Shown here: positions 50,801-62,000 of the stretch, in pieces
How the letters are laid out: each line of letters opens with the position of its first letter
Numbering within the stretch: position 1 is the first letter of the stretch
DNA from: Pholis gunnellus
Lineage: Eukaryota > Chordata > Actinopteri > Perciformes > Pholidae
Reading direction: 5' to 3'
Assembly: GCA_910591455.2 (NCBI GenBank)
Contig: OU342806.1
Location: 19,435,841-19,499,840, forward strand
Length of the DNA: 64,000 nt
Made by a program: the position numbers and the translations under genes
Notes under the pieces: generated by a model
What the model was told of the DNA's origin: nothing
Seen by the model: the letters and a program-made list of their open reading frames with translations, nothing else
The model's database searches: none

Positions 50801-53800
50801 CACACACACATGTTCTTGCTGGGGTCTTTTTGATGGTAAGCAAATGTTTGTCTATCACGGTAAGGTAGGCTAGATTCTTTTTATCTTATTTTTGGGGGGG
50901 GGGGTTCACCATTATTTGTGCATCCAAACAACAACTATGTGATCCATTTACATTACACATGGTTTTCTTTCATCAGATGCCATTCTTTTGCCTATTTCCC
51001 TGTGTTATCTTCATTAACTAATGTAGTCAATCCAGACCTTTTATTTATTTTGAAACATGCATTTGTCTAAAACAAAAGTGTTTTGTAGCAGCGGATTATA
51101 GATGTTCCAGATCTCCTGGAAATTATGTTTCACTACTACTACTTTAAAAAATATATAATGCTGCCCGGATATGCATTTTGTAAATATTGTCAATTACCAT
51201 ATCTGGCAAGTTACAAAATGTTGATTCTTAACATATCTGGTACTAGTTTGTCGATAGCATATTTATATTCATAGTATTGTTTTGGCACTCACAGCACTAG
51301 GTTAGAATTAGAGAAACACTAGGGTCCTTAAATATTGAAAAAGTCAACAGTGAGGTAATACTAGACTGGATACAGTTTCTTTTGGTTCCTCTGGACAAAT
51401 GCGGTAATCGGCAATAGCACCAGATTCTGTTTTGAAAACCTCCCATTGTACTGCAGCAGGGGTCTGACTATCTGCCCCCTGTGCAGTCCTGGTTCTCCCA
51501 TGCCTCCCTTCCCTCAATGCGGCCTGGGTCTCTAGCAGCGCGGTGTCGGTGTTGGCTCCCTGCTGAACCGGCGGAGCAGCGTAGCAAAGCTCTGCTGCTG
51601 GCTGAAGGAGGAGCCGCGGTGGATATCTCCTCTCCAGCCAGAGCTATGCAGGGAAGCCGGCCCTGGGTCTGTCCGCGGTGGGCTGATCACTGCTGGAGGC
51701 CCCACTGGAGTTGAGGTTGAAGGACTTTCTTGAACCTGCATTCTTTTTTTCTTATTTTGCACAGTGGCAACGATGACGAGCATTACGAATAACTATATAG
51801 AAAGCCAATCTTGTCCTTTATGGTTTCGTTTACTTTTGTAGATCATATAGAGGCATTGTTATTAAATTGAGACTGTTTCGTAACCAGTTAAAAGTTCCTC
51901 ACAGTAATACTAAGTGGGAAAAATGTTGCCAGTGGGCATAATCTGACCAGCAATTATGTTACCTGTCTAAAACTAACTGCGGCAAAACAAAACTCTTATG
52001 AGCAATGAAATTCAAAGATGTTATTTAAATAAAATGTCAATACTGCATAAAGTCAGAGACGAAATTTATATTCCGAGGCACTCAAGTAATTTAATTAACT
52101 TCCTCCCCATTAAACAACTGATATGGCTCAACAGAAATGTGAAGTAATTACATCAGAATATAAGTAAAACAATGCCTGTTTTGCAATCCGCAGTTCTTCC
52201 ATTACGTAAATATTGTGCATTTGCTTTGTAAATCACAGTTTGAATCCAGAGTTTTTGGTATTTAAAGCAATAGTCTGGACCTAACTGCTGTAAAGTCAAC
52301 ATACAATACCTGAGTAAAGCAGCGAGGAAATGAGAGATGGAAGTAAAATGCCCTCAGAGGTAATCATCCCTCAATTTCTTTCTCTGGAACATTCCAATGT
52401 TCTTATGAAGGTGTTCAAATGCCTGCTATATTAATGCTCTGAATGATAAATACAGCTCCCATAACACAAGCCTGACTGAGTCACCAGCATAACAGAAGTC
52501 ATTGAGGTCATTCATGCTAGACTAATTAGCGTGCAGTATTTTGATACGTATATATCTTTATATAAAAGATAATCGAGTTGCAGGTCAGGAAAAGGTGTGC
52601 ACATATGCAACCCGTAGAGGAAACAGTTTTACATTTTTACCTCACACAATTTCATTTGAGACAGTTTCAGTGGGTGTCAGTATTCTGTGCAATCTCATTT
52701 TCCGTGTTACAGAGGTTCGGGTTATGCATCACTCATTACTTCAGTTCCTCACATGACGCCAGTGATGTCAGTGTTACGACCTGGCTCAAAGGCTGCAACA
52801 TAACGGAGACAAGACGAGTGATAAAACTAATAAATAGACATTTATTTAACGAACAAATAAACACACTAAACTAAACCAACAATCAATCAAATGAAGCGGC
52901 AGCCGTGTCGGCCTCGGCGAGTCGGAGAGGAGAGGAGCCAAAGAGGAGGAGCCTCTTTGGGGCCTTTATACCTGGCACTCCCACCAGGCTCAGGTGTGTG
53001 TTGGCAGCTGATTAGCAACAACCAGAAAGACAAACAGGACATAGACCCCTAGTGGAAGGGAGGGGTCGTTTTCAATACAGCAAAAAAGCAGAAATACCAA
53101 ATCCTCGCTGGTGAGACTCTCAAGGCGGCGTGTCTGAAGAACATGGCTCTTCATCTCCCATTCAGCATTGAGGTACTGTGTCGTTACAGTCAGGTAGCTT
53201 TGTGTAGTCCGTGACGTCCAGCCATCTGTTTTCAAAGGAACAGCGGGTGCTTCGGACATTTGATTCTCTGTTTGGGCTTTTGTTTTCTTTTACAAAGCAG
53301 GAATTATGGTCTGGGGAAATGGGCTTGTGAAGGAGTGGTGTCACGGGGCTCAATAGCATTAAGCATGTTCGTACAGCCTGCGTTTTCCACTCCATCGTAG
53401 GGTCTCATATCTTTAAATCTTAAAGGCTGTGGTGTGGCTATGTGTGGTTTCCAGTCATTTAACAGAATTATGAAGCAGTCTTAACATAGCTTACGGGCTT
53501 TTTATGAACCAAAGGGGTTGGGATTTCACCCGGCAGAAGGCCTTTATATAGACACACCCTTGGGTATTTTTCCCGAAGAATGATGACATTGAGGCTGAGC
53601 TAACCAATAGTGCATGTGGGTTAGTGCCACTGTGATTGTTACTTTGGTATACAATATCACTTTCAATACAGTTCCAGTATAAAATTCTGATTGGACATTA
53701 CTTGGTGCTTGAAAAAAAAGCAACAAAATAAATAAATGAAAGTAATAACCGTGTCGCTTGTATTCTATAGCTGTGATCTTTTAACTGCACTGCACAAGGC

Positions 53801-55695
53801 TCCTTTGAGCTTCATGGCAGTTTTACATTTTTAGATTGAAAATTGATTTAGCGTGTGCCCTCTTGTTATTAAGCTACACCATGATGTGCCACGTGTGTAG
53901 CATTTCATTTTCTCACGATAATGTTCCTGTTGACATGCCTCAAGAGATAACATCAGCAATAGTAGACACTCACTGAGCCTGCTCAGTCAAACACTGTTCT
54001 GAACTGACACAATCTGCGTTGCTATGCTCGGTATAGCGTGTTTCGACTGCGTCAGCAGGTTATTCACCGCGTTGATTCCTTGATTTGTTATGTTGGGCAC
54101 CAAGCGGCACCCTCAGGCTGCCTGTACGCTGTGATGGATCTGAGACACCTGGGCTGTGACAGACAGGTAGCAGAATAAGACTCCCCCGCTCTGATCCCGG
54201 CCCCTGTAGCTCCTTGGGGGGGGGGGGCTGCAGCGTGAAACAAACCTGTATGTGTGTGTGTGTGTGTGTGTGTGAATCTGAGAGGAGTTAAAGATGAAAA
54301 TGATGAAATAAACCTGCAGTCTTTCATGAAACACAAAATCAGTTTTTTTGTCTGTATGTGCGTGGCGTGCAGGTTTTTGAGGTTGAATTGAAGTCTTCGA
54401 CGCTGTATCCTTCAGTTTAGCGGTGGCACCAGTCATATATGTCTATCAGCGAGCAGCATAGCGAGGCTTTGTGTCGTCTTTCTCTTTCCGCGACGCCGTT
54501 CTTCAGCCGGCCCCAGCGGACGCATAGAAACACTAATGGACGCTCGTTATAGGGAAACACAGACATGAAACGGGCCTTAATGAGCTGTTTTCAGTTTTGT
54601 ATTTTTCTCAGGGGGTCATTGTTATTGGTGAGAAATTGATTGGCAGCTGGCCCGCACCCATGGGGGCTCTGGGATATTCTGGGCGATAGCAGAGTTGTTG
54701 CAGCAAGGGCAGCTTTGTTTAGATGTTTGCAGCTGCAGGGTGTGTGAATGCATGTGTGTGGCCAAGTGTCTTTGCATGAGGGAGTTGGTGTGTGTCTTTA
54801 GGGTTTTATGTATGTAAGAGAGGGACAGACATCAGGGAACCCAGAGTTCCCATTTGCACCTTTGCAAAAGAGAAGGTGCAAGCAGTGTTTGAAGACATTT
54901 TTAATGGTTTGAGGATTTTTATTCCTCAGAAACCATATAAGGCTTTTCAAGCATGCAGTGGTTGTAAGTATTATGCTGTAAAACTGTGTTGAAGCTACAG
55001 TATCACTTGTGCTCTTGAGAGCCATCTTGCATTCACAGTAGATGGTGATTTGTATGCACAGGATGCTACAAGGGGTTGGTGATTTAGATAACGTAATGCT
55101 GATGAAATTGAAAATAGTCACTGGCTTATTGCACATTTTCTGAAAAATCAATTGTGAATCCATATAGATATAATAACGTGATGGGAATGTCTTTTTTGGG
55201 GGGCTAATCCAGGGAATGAAATACCTGACACATTTTAAGTTTTAAGGAAAACAAAAATTACAATTTATTGTACCTGATTTAAGAGATACCATGCCTATCT
55301 AACCTTAACTAATAAATCAACCTACGGATAATTATTACCTAACTGCAACTCACACGTCAACACCTTTAGCTCATTGTTGTTATTTTGCGTCACATTTACT
55401 GTATGGTTCGGTCGCAGTGCCCTCATCAGTCCTGTTTACAGCAGTAGCGGGGAGCTGTTTCCAGCAAACAAGCTCTGATGAACTCACTGTACACTGCCTG
55501 CCCATCATCAAACTGCAGAGATAGCAACTAGCTGGTGAATAAAATGGAGCAAATAGCAGCTAATAAGCCAGATATTTTCTCAGGAGTTGGTAGAGACCAA
55601 ACACGAGTTTAAAGGCAAGTTTATACTTTGACTTTCACTCATTCAGTTGACAGAAACACAACTCCAAATGAATGTTAATGTTGCTCCAAATCTTT

Positions 55696-55785
<90 letters not shown>

Positions 55786-58700
55786 TTGTTGGCCCTTTTA
55801 TGTTAGGAATTTCTTTGTTTCAGTTTACAGGAAACGGTCAAATTGACCAATAGACTGTAGAATTGGTATCCAAAATTGCAGAAAATTAAGATGGGTGGTG
55901 GCTGCCAGTCTGCCTTGTTTCAACATCTTCCAGACTGCATCTTTGTATATTCACATCAAGATAATAAAAACATCGATTGAATGGTTGAGTGTCGACTGAA
56001 TACATTCTAACTTGATTACAGTTGTTACAAATACAATCAACAAAGTATTTGATCGTTTCTTCTGAGAAGGGGTATGTTTTTGTGTTGCAGCCACTCTTTA
56101 AAACAACATGGTGTGTTTTCGCATGCTAATCTCACCTATTGCAGCCTTACAAAGCACAGTCAAACTCAAAATTCCTGTCCGATGTGAGGTCCTTTTCCCA
56201 AAAGACAAGTAACCACCAAGCAAACAATAATTGAAAGGCCTTCAATTTCTCCCCTGCTAGGTAGAGGTAGAACCATGTTTCTACCAGCTGCATTTCAATG
56301 GCGCTAATCTATGCATCAAGCAGCAGCACTCAGTCTGCAATTGGTAGATAAAGGCAGCTGGCATGCTCCAAGGCTAGGCTGAATATCAAACGACTTCAGA
56401 TGAAGCCTGTTCCCTCCAAAAGAGGCCCCGAAAGCAGCAAGACTCCATCCATGATTACAGCCCGTCCAACCGCGGAGTCTCCGATAGTGACTCGAGATGA
56501 GACAAGATTGCGCTATTATTGAAAATCGCTGGAGAATTACAATGTTTTTCGCTATGGTGCAAAGCAATCCTGCGAGCAGGAGGTAGAAATAGCATGAGAC
56601 TATTCATCAGCAACACCTTTAAGTCCCTTTTTATATAGCTTTCATAAGCGGAAAACAAATAACCATAAAAAGATGTTTTAACACACTATAATGAAGATGT
56701 TTGACATTTGTATGTTATTTTTGTATCCGTAGTATTTGTCTACAATTTAACTTCTCATGTGAATTGCTTTGCACCACGGATAAAAACATTGTTTTCCATT
56801 TACATTCTAAAAAGTGGCACACAAGACTCCCTTTGAGGTCTTGCAGACAACATCCTTTACTGCCTCCTTGTGAGGGACACAAGCTGTGCCTTGTCTACTT
56901 TAAATCACAACAATGTGCTCCATTTTCCTCCTTTTCAAGAAGCAGAAAACAACTATTTCAGATAGACTTTGGTGCATTTATTCTTTGCATTGCATCTATA
57001 ATGTGGGATTTCTGTTGGACCCGAATGCAGCATTCATATGTGTCTTTTGCTTACTCTTAGCATGTGTTTCTGTGACATTGCAGGGAGTTTGGCCGCTGGA
57101 AGGTGAACAGCTTGGCCCTGGAGAGACAAGAGAACAATGGCTTTTCCTTGCCGCTGGACCCCGAGTTCCACCAGACCATTAGGCAGCTGGGCAGGAGGCC
57201 CAGCCTCAGCGCCATCACTGACAACATTATCAGGAAATACGGAACCCACTTTCTGCTCTCCGCTACACTAGGAGGTAAATAAATGATGCTTGCTTTTATT
57301 AACCTACCTTAACACGAGGGAAAAGGAAGTGTTTAACGGTGATTTAGGGCACCCATGTGGCCCAAACCCAAAACAAACATGTTGAGGAAATTAACCAGTG
57401 TTGCAATTTGGGGAACCAGGGTCTTACTTCCATAGTGAGTGAAACAAAATGCAATTAAACTGCATTTATTAATTGTTTAACTCTCGAGATCTTTACTTTG
57501 GTGACCTCTGAACTTCTCCAGTCCAACACCCATTGAAACATCACAGTAAGGCAGCGATAACATTTTAAGAAGAACTATGTAATGAATATGCATCAAAAAA
57601 GTAGAAAGGGCTCAAGGGACTTTTATTTCTTGAATATAATAGCAGCTCATATTCCGGACCACCGTGTTCTAAATTGGTAACTTTCTCTACTTGTCCATCC
57701 TTATGGCTGTAGACTGTCAGCTGTCAAATGAAGGGGAATTGTCATGAGAGTAATCTTTGAAAAGAAATCTTTGTTGTGTGCTCAAACAACTAAATATTTG
57801 ATTAAATGCTGTCTCAGCTGTGACTATGGGGTTATTTGTGCTTGTTTAAGCACATATTCCCTGATTTCTAAATCTAAAATCTATGTTTGGAGTTGTTAAA
57901 CAGAAATGTCAGTGGATCCTCCACAACAATAGATGTAAGTTAGCCAGACAACTGTAGTGCGCAGCAAAGCTCCTGTGGCTATCTGCTGCACAATCTTCTC
58001 TCAGCTCCTCTGCCGGCTCTTTTCATCCCTTGTCTCTTGTGCACAAACTCTCAAAGCAGTGATGAATACCAACAGTATTTAAAATAGATTGGAAAGGCAA
58101 TCGAGTGCATCATGAGTTGCAATTAAAAAAGTGCATCAGTTAAAGCATGGCCTAATATAACCTTGCCTGAGACCAGTGTTAAGGCATATATATGTATAGG
58201 TCGTTTTTCTATCTGCAATGTGCAGGTGCTTTATCTAGCATTTTTTTTTCAAATCAATACATATTGAGAAACTGTGATCACTTGTTATAAAATATTTATT
58301 AAAAAAAAACTAAAACAAATATTGCTAGTATTGCAAGTTAATCTGTTTCCAAAGGAATAACCCTATTGTTTTGCTTGTTGCAATATTATTAAGATAATTA
58401 TACTGCCGTATACCTGTAATTTTATTAGTATTGGATACGCATGGTTGTTGACAGATTGCAGGAGTCAATAATCGACAAAGTGAGTTATTAAAATGGGTAA
58501 TTTTCTCTTCACACTGTGGTGGAGACAAGTGCTAACCTTTATCTATGCCCAATGTACTGTATGTTTGTTCTAATGCCTCTCCAAATTAAAAACACATTCC
58601 CCATAAAACCTAATGCTGTTAGAAAGGATTTTTCCATCGATCTTTCACTCTTTCCACCGCTTGTCAATACATCGTCCTCTTAAGACTTTGGCTCTGTTTG

Positions 58701-59066
58701 GATTGTTCCACGGAGCATCTCGATTTTTGTGGCTCAATTTATCTGCTTACGTGACTGTATAATGAGCGCTGGCAGGTGTTAATGGGTTAATATTTATCAC
58801 TGAGAACATTTTGTGGGTCCACGTTCGCAGGGGATGAGTCATTAATGAAGTGTGCGTATGTGTCTGTGTGCGTATTCATAGGGGAAGAGTCATTAATGAT
58901 CTTTGTGGACAAGCGGAAGTTGAGTCGGACCTCTGAAGTGAGTGAATCCAATGGCACAGCTGTGACTCTGGAAGCTCTGCACCAGCTGGCTGCCTCCTAC
59001 TTCATCGACAGGGAGAGCACCCTGCACAAGCTGCACCACATCCAGATCGCCTCCACTGCCATCAAG
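41612..59066 (+). CDS. brinp3: BRINP3-like protein, N-terminal part (three coding exons, gene continues past window)
   Basis: Spliced CDS is 41612-41865, 57084-57274 and 58882-59066, 630 nt giving residues 1-210. BRINP3 is usually about 766 residues, so roughly the first quarter is here. Junctions are GT-AG and keep frame (phase 2, phase 1, then phase 0). BRINPs are secreted or ER-associated neural MACPF-domain proteins linked to cell-cycle suppression and neuronal development; they are not known to form pores. Visible: signal peptide (about 1-35), the WLLSDKGPFH block (52-61), REFGRWKVN (85-93), the MACPF signature YGTHF...GG (137-149), and SYFIDREST (187-195). The choice of BRINP3 over BRINP2 or BRINP1 rests on EFGRWKVN, LSDKGPF, FVDKRKLS and IASTAIK. 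Teleosts carry several brinp3 paralogues and I cannot say which one this is. No exon for the conserved TETRTGPLG segment was seen before 64000. Family assignment is near certain, the paralogue likely. Confidence 0.93.
45696..46075. repeat. Possible hAT-related repeat with GC-rich interior
   Basis: It begins TAGGGCTGGACCCGAATATT at about 45696, a start resembling fish hAT repeats whose ends carry GGCTGGACCCGAATA. A GC-rich block (about 45840-46060) with no known protein follows. GTTAATCGTCAACAAG near 46710 may belong to the same degraded copy, as may the transposase scrap at 47 kb. No clean second terminus or target duplication was found. Confidence 0.35.
46370..46600 (-). repeat. Fragment of the same repeat family, reverse orientation
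   Basis: TTTCCCTAAACCTAACCAAG then GTGCCTAAACAAAGC is the complement of the family's central segment. GGGTTTGACC earlier and AGGTTGGGACGCC later fit the flanking parts. Confidence 0.45.
46939..46974 (+). repeat. CT/CGCT-rich tract
   Basis: Interrupted CTCTCTCTCG units immediately before the hAT transposase scrap. Confidence 0.9.
46990..47165 (+). pseudogene. Short hAT transposase fossil
   Basis: Plus-strand frame near 47030-47165 reads VPGRHIAENLAAKLIDAVE, then SWESGARVHGNARNIVAA, ending soon after at a TGA. The pattern HtAENiA...L...V...DNArNIVAA is the region following the SEWELKS...VLQT block of hAT/ZBED transposases. The DNA motif is decayed to G-N-A-R-N. A CT-rich run (46939-46974) lies just upstream. 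Only about 55 codons remain. An open frame on the opposite strand is its shadow. Confidence 0.65.
48785..48836 (+). repeat. Pyrimidine-rich CT tract
   Basis: CTCTCTTTCTCTCTCTCTGT-like imperfect repeat in intron 2. Confidence 0.85.
49500..49750 (+). repeat. Fragment of the same repeat family
   Basis: GTGTTTGTTTGACGCATCCA followed by CCCCAACCTCC, CACCTGACTTCCTCC and CATAATTACTGCGACCACTG, a 3' portion of the family with an A-run at 49570-49582. Short open frames on both strands here are repeat-derived. Confidence 0.45.
52772..53075 (-). mobile_element. LTR-like promoter/polyA module, reverse orientation
   Basis: Read on the minus strand it starts near TGAAAACGACC and ends GGTCGTAACA, so the ends are short inverted repeats with TG...CA termini as in LTRs. 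Inside, in order, are a TATAAA (complement of 52965-52970), about 120 nt with CT-rich sequence, and AATAAA (complement of 52841-52846). This promoter-then-polyA spacing is what a U3-R-U5 LTR shows. It abuts the hAT transposase fragment. No convincing target duplication or internal retroviral/retrotransposon genes were found, so solo LTR is an inference. Confidence 0.45.
53100..53420 (-). pseudogene. hAT (ZBED-like) transposase fragment
   Basis: On the minus strand, about 53415-53340 reads KDMRPYDGVENAG then MLNAIEPRDTTPS, the conserved start of the ZBED/hAT catalytic region. After a frameshift, 53259-53110 reads PAVPLKTDGWTSRTTQSYLT and YLNAEWEMKSHVLQTR, then TSEDL. These are classic hAT transposase motifs. 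The segment between them is shortened and shifted, and homology ends near 53105 where a different repeat begins. It is a dead fragment inside brinp3 intron 2. Confidence 0.85.
54249..54274 (+). repeat. (TG)13 microsatellite
   Basis: Perfect TG units in brinp3 intron 2; a 10-G run lies about 25 bp upstream (near 54217). Confidence 0.95.
55698..55781. repeat. (TA)42 microsatellite, uninterrupted
   Basis: 84 bp of perfect alternating TA within brinp3 intron 2. Perfect purity implies length instability. The open frame through it (repeated Ile-Tyr) is an artefact. Confidence 0.99.
57084..57274 (+). CDS. brinp3: brinp3 exon 3: start of MACPF domain, residues 85-149 (both ends split)
   Basis: The acceptor is TTGCAG at 57078-57083 and the donor GAG|GTAAAT at 57275. 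The first base completes the Arg85 codon, and the last base opens the Gly149 codon. The peptide reads EFGRWKVNSLALER, then a linker with a two-Asn stretch, the conserved RQLGRRPSL segment, and K-Y-G-T-H-F (136-141) leading into SATLGG. The last part is the diagnostic MACPF motif. The exon is GC-richer than the flanking intron. Other open frames across it are shadows. Confidence 0.95.
57275..58881 (+). other. brinp3: brinp3 intron 3 (1,607 bp)
   Basis: Bounded by GAG|GTAAAT and TTCATAG|GG. AT-rich, no repeats identified apart from the acceptor duplication at its 3' end. Confidence 0.93.
58806..58881 (+). promoter_or_regulatory. Duplicated splice-acceptor segment ahead of brinp3 exon 4
   Basis: TTCGCAG|GGGATGAGTCATTAATGA (AG at 58829-58830) is repeated as TTCATAG|GGGAAGAGTCATTAATGA at 58875-58899. 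The first 18 exon bases match at 17 positions. The offset is 51 nt, and the intervening sequence has no stop in the brinp3 frame. Use of the upstream AG would insert 17 residues after Gly149 of the MACPF domain. Both pyrimidine tracts are mediocre, the downstream one being GT-rich. Confidence 0.6.
58882..59066 (+). CDS. brinp3: brinp3 exon 4: MACPF domain continued, residues 149-210
   Basis: The acceptor is TTCATAG (AG at 58880-58881) and the donor AAG|GTAAAA at 59067, phase 0. The peptide begins GEESLMIFVDKRKLS. A variable Ser/Glu linker holds an N-glycosylation sequon N-G-T at 172-174. Then follow the conserved LHQLAASYFIDREST and HHIQIASTAIK segments. Intron 4 starts at 59067 and is still open at 64000, so it exceeds 4.9 kb. 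A competing, near-identical acceptor lies 51 nt upstream (AG at 58829-58830) and would add 17 residues in frame. Family conservation (LGG joined directly to EESL) favours 58882 as the main site. Confidence 0.94.
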
Positions 59067-62000
59067 GTAAAAAGCTCGCCGCTCAGTCAAAAAGAACAGG
59101 TACTCATTTGCCGGAGATTTAAATTGCCACCATTGTTGGATTTTCTTTTTTTTCCCCATGTACAGCCATTCCATGGGGACATCGTTTGAATTAGCTTCTG
59201 TTTCAGTGGATAAACGTAATTATTTCATTTTTCAAAACATGGAAGTGGTCTTGATTAGCTCACTCACTAAAGAATTAATGAAATCATGGCCAGTATGTAG
59301 CACTTGTATAGAAACCCTACAATCAGCAGGTTTAGCTCATTTTAATGAGACCAGCAATAATTGCCTCCTAATCAGCGTCCATTTTTATTTATTTTTTTGG
59401 CCTCTGTGGATTCAGTCTCCTCCTTTAGTCTTTAGGATTCAGCTTACAGCCCTTTAACCATTATATTTTTACTGACAAACATTATAGACATAGTTATTAA
59501 ATTACTGACCTACAAGACACTGCAGTGTATACAAAACAATATAATGACAACAGCATTTACTTTGAAATATTGACTCATATTGTTTGACGGTGCATGCAGA
59601 CCTGCTGCGCTAATGAATGCTTTAGCGTCCACATAGTTGGTTTGTAGTTTTACAGCTTTGTTAATTATTCTGATAGAAGCCTTTGATGCTGCTTGGACTA
59701 GACACAAAGACGACAAAAAAAACTAAATATTGTCTACAGTAAACAAAACATATGTTTTTGCTGTTTATGAGCTCATGTTTTTGAGACAACAATGTTGCTT
59801 GTGCTTTCCTCTGGGAAAAAAATATTGGAACAAATTAAGAAAATCCCTCTACAGTGGAAAGTACTTGCCAAGTACTTTCCACTTACTACCAATTACTGTA
59901 TGCGGTTGGCGACCCATCAACAGGCCCTCCATGGGCTACCCTGTCCTGCTTCATATGCAGAATGTCATCATGTTGCAGACCAATAAAGCATAATCTTAAG
60001 GACATAAAGCAGACTGAACCCTCTATAGGGAATGATGAACTTCCATTTTTAATTAATGAACCCTTCAAAGTGAATGCATTTTAAGAAGTCACGTAATGTT
60101 CCAGCCAAAAGCCCAGCGGCAGTAGTGATAGTTTCATAGGTTACCTCGGGTCACTTAAGGAGCAACAACTCCTCCAAATAAATATGTCCACGGCGCTAAA
60201 AGGGAAAATTATCGAGAGAAAACCTCTCTTAAGAAAATCTCTGCTACTTAGTAAATTTACTGCGCATTAGATCTGAAAAGCATTGGGCAAAATGTGACCG
60301 CAGTGGTTTTACTGTTTTTCTTTTTTATTAAAACCAGGAAACTGCCTTCCCCTTGTTTCTTTTAATGCTATGCTAACAGAGTGCTTCATATTTACGATAC
60401 ATTAAATTAAGCATATTTGTCCTAATTGGCTAACAAGTATTAATAATTTATGTTCAAACGTAAGAGCTCATGACAACATGTATTAATTCAGTTTTTCATT
60501 TACCTCTGCTTACTTGAAGCACTAAAGGGATTCTTCTTAAGATGTCTCTTGAACTCACTCGGTACCACCACAGCCAAATTCCTCAGTTTTTGCGACACTA
60601 ACAAGAACAAATAGAGCATGCTGCTTTTCTACGCTCTCTGGAAAGAATTTGCTCACTATCAAGAGGACAGCATTGCTTGTCACTGCCTCCCAAAATCGTT
60701 AAAAATTTCTTTTTAAAAAAAACTGACCAAAAACTGACTTGGTTTGGGATATATTGAGATTTAATTTAAAACTACTTCATTAAGGTTAGAGTACAGCTTC
60801 ATCGTCATTGTTCAGTAATAACAAATTAATAAAGTCGAAGGAATGATTGTTTCCCATTTTCAATAGAAAGTGACAAACAGTGGTCTTTCGTGTTGAAGTG
60901 CAATGTTTTTGTTTTGTCCTTCCATCATCCCTCTGTGGAATACATCTCCCTTTGTTCTGGATGGACAAGAGTGCATGACTGCTCGAGGGCTTTGGCACTT
61001 TAACATAAACATGTCGTTTCGGGGCACCTCTTCCCTGCAGATTGGTCCATTCTTCTGAGGTACAACTAACCAAGTATAGCTTCCAGTTTAGTTGCTTTGC
61101 TCAGGTCTATTTGTCTGAGACTGTGTGAGATGTATCAGCATTTCTTAGAGCTATATTTCCAGTGACAAGTGCTTCCATTGCTTGCTCTGAATTTTGCTGT
61201 TTTAGTTTCTGTGCAACTCGAATTATTGCGTGCCGGAAAACGTGTTTTTTTTACGATGGAAATCAGAAACCATGAGTGAGCTGCAGCATAAGGGTAATAT
61301 ATAAATAATATGAACCTATAGAAAATGTCATATGAAAATGCGATGTCCTTTTTGATGGGGTGAAGCATTGTTTAAAAGAAAGAAATAGAAGTGAATCTTG
61401 CAGCACCGTTGGCTTTTCCTTAGGGCACCCATGGATGCCACTTCACGTACTTTTGGAAACCAGTGTCCCACAGCATATAAGGTAGTCCTTGCAATGTATG
61501 CACTTTATAGCGCTTTGATAGGACATGGGGGTAAAAATGTACACATGCAAACTCAATGAGCAAAAGGAGAGTCCGAGCAAGAGAAGAGATGAAGCGAGCG
61601 GCACTGTTTGCTTCCCTCTTTGCTCTTTCATCCGTGTACTTGCTCTCATATGGAACGGCATGCTATGCATATCAAGATATGCTTCTGATGTAAATATCAC
61701 CATGCATCTTTTACCTTCAGGGTGTGTTCATTCATCACTCTGTCAGTTGTTATCAAGCTGAATTAATGGGATTGGCTGAGTTTGCCCTTCGCACTGGAGA
61801 CTGAATTCTCTTTGCTTTCTGAGGAATCCTTTTCCTCAAATGACTTTTATGGGTTTACATCTGCTGGTGGTAAACAACAGATTAACGTCAGGGAATAATA
61901 TCAACAACGTGCAAAAACACACATCTGAGACACTGTCAGCTTCTTCAGTCTGTTTGTTTTGTATGCAGTGATTGCACTGCCTCTGGGGGTGGTACATCCA

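Larger units (their letters stand above)
41866..57083 (+). other. brinp3: brinp3 intron 2 (15,218 bp)
   Basis: Bounded by CAG|GTAAG and TTGCAG|G. Contains the two hAT fossils, the LTR-like module, repeat fragments at 46.4 and 49.5 kb, the (TA)42 tract and other microsatellites. No further brinp3 exon is expected here by family structure, and none is seen. Confidence 0.9.

Noticed and set aside
52767..53193. A 417-bp solo LTR bounded by TG...CA with a GTCAG 5-bp duplication on both sides
   Set aside because: The right-hand boundary (TCGTTACA, 53181-53188) lies inside recognisable hAT transposase coding sequence (YLTVTTQYLN on the minus strand), so the duplication is coincidental. The LTR-like module more likely ends near 53075.
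56913..57182. 89-codon frame overlapping brinp3 exon 3
   Set aside because: Wrong frame across the exon; the brinp3 frame with GT-AG borders and MACPF motif explains the conservation.
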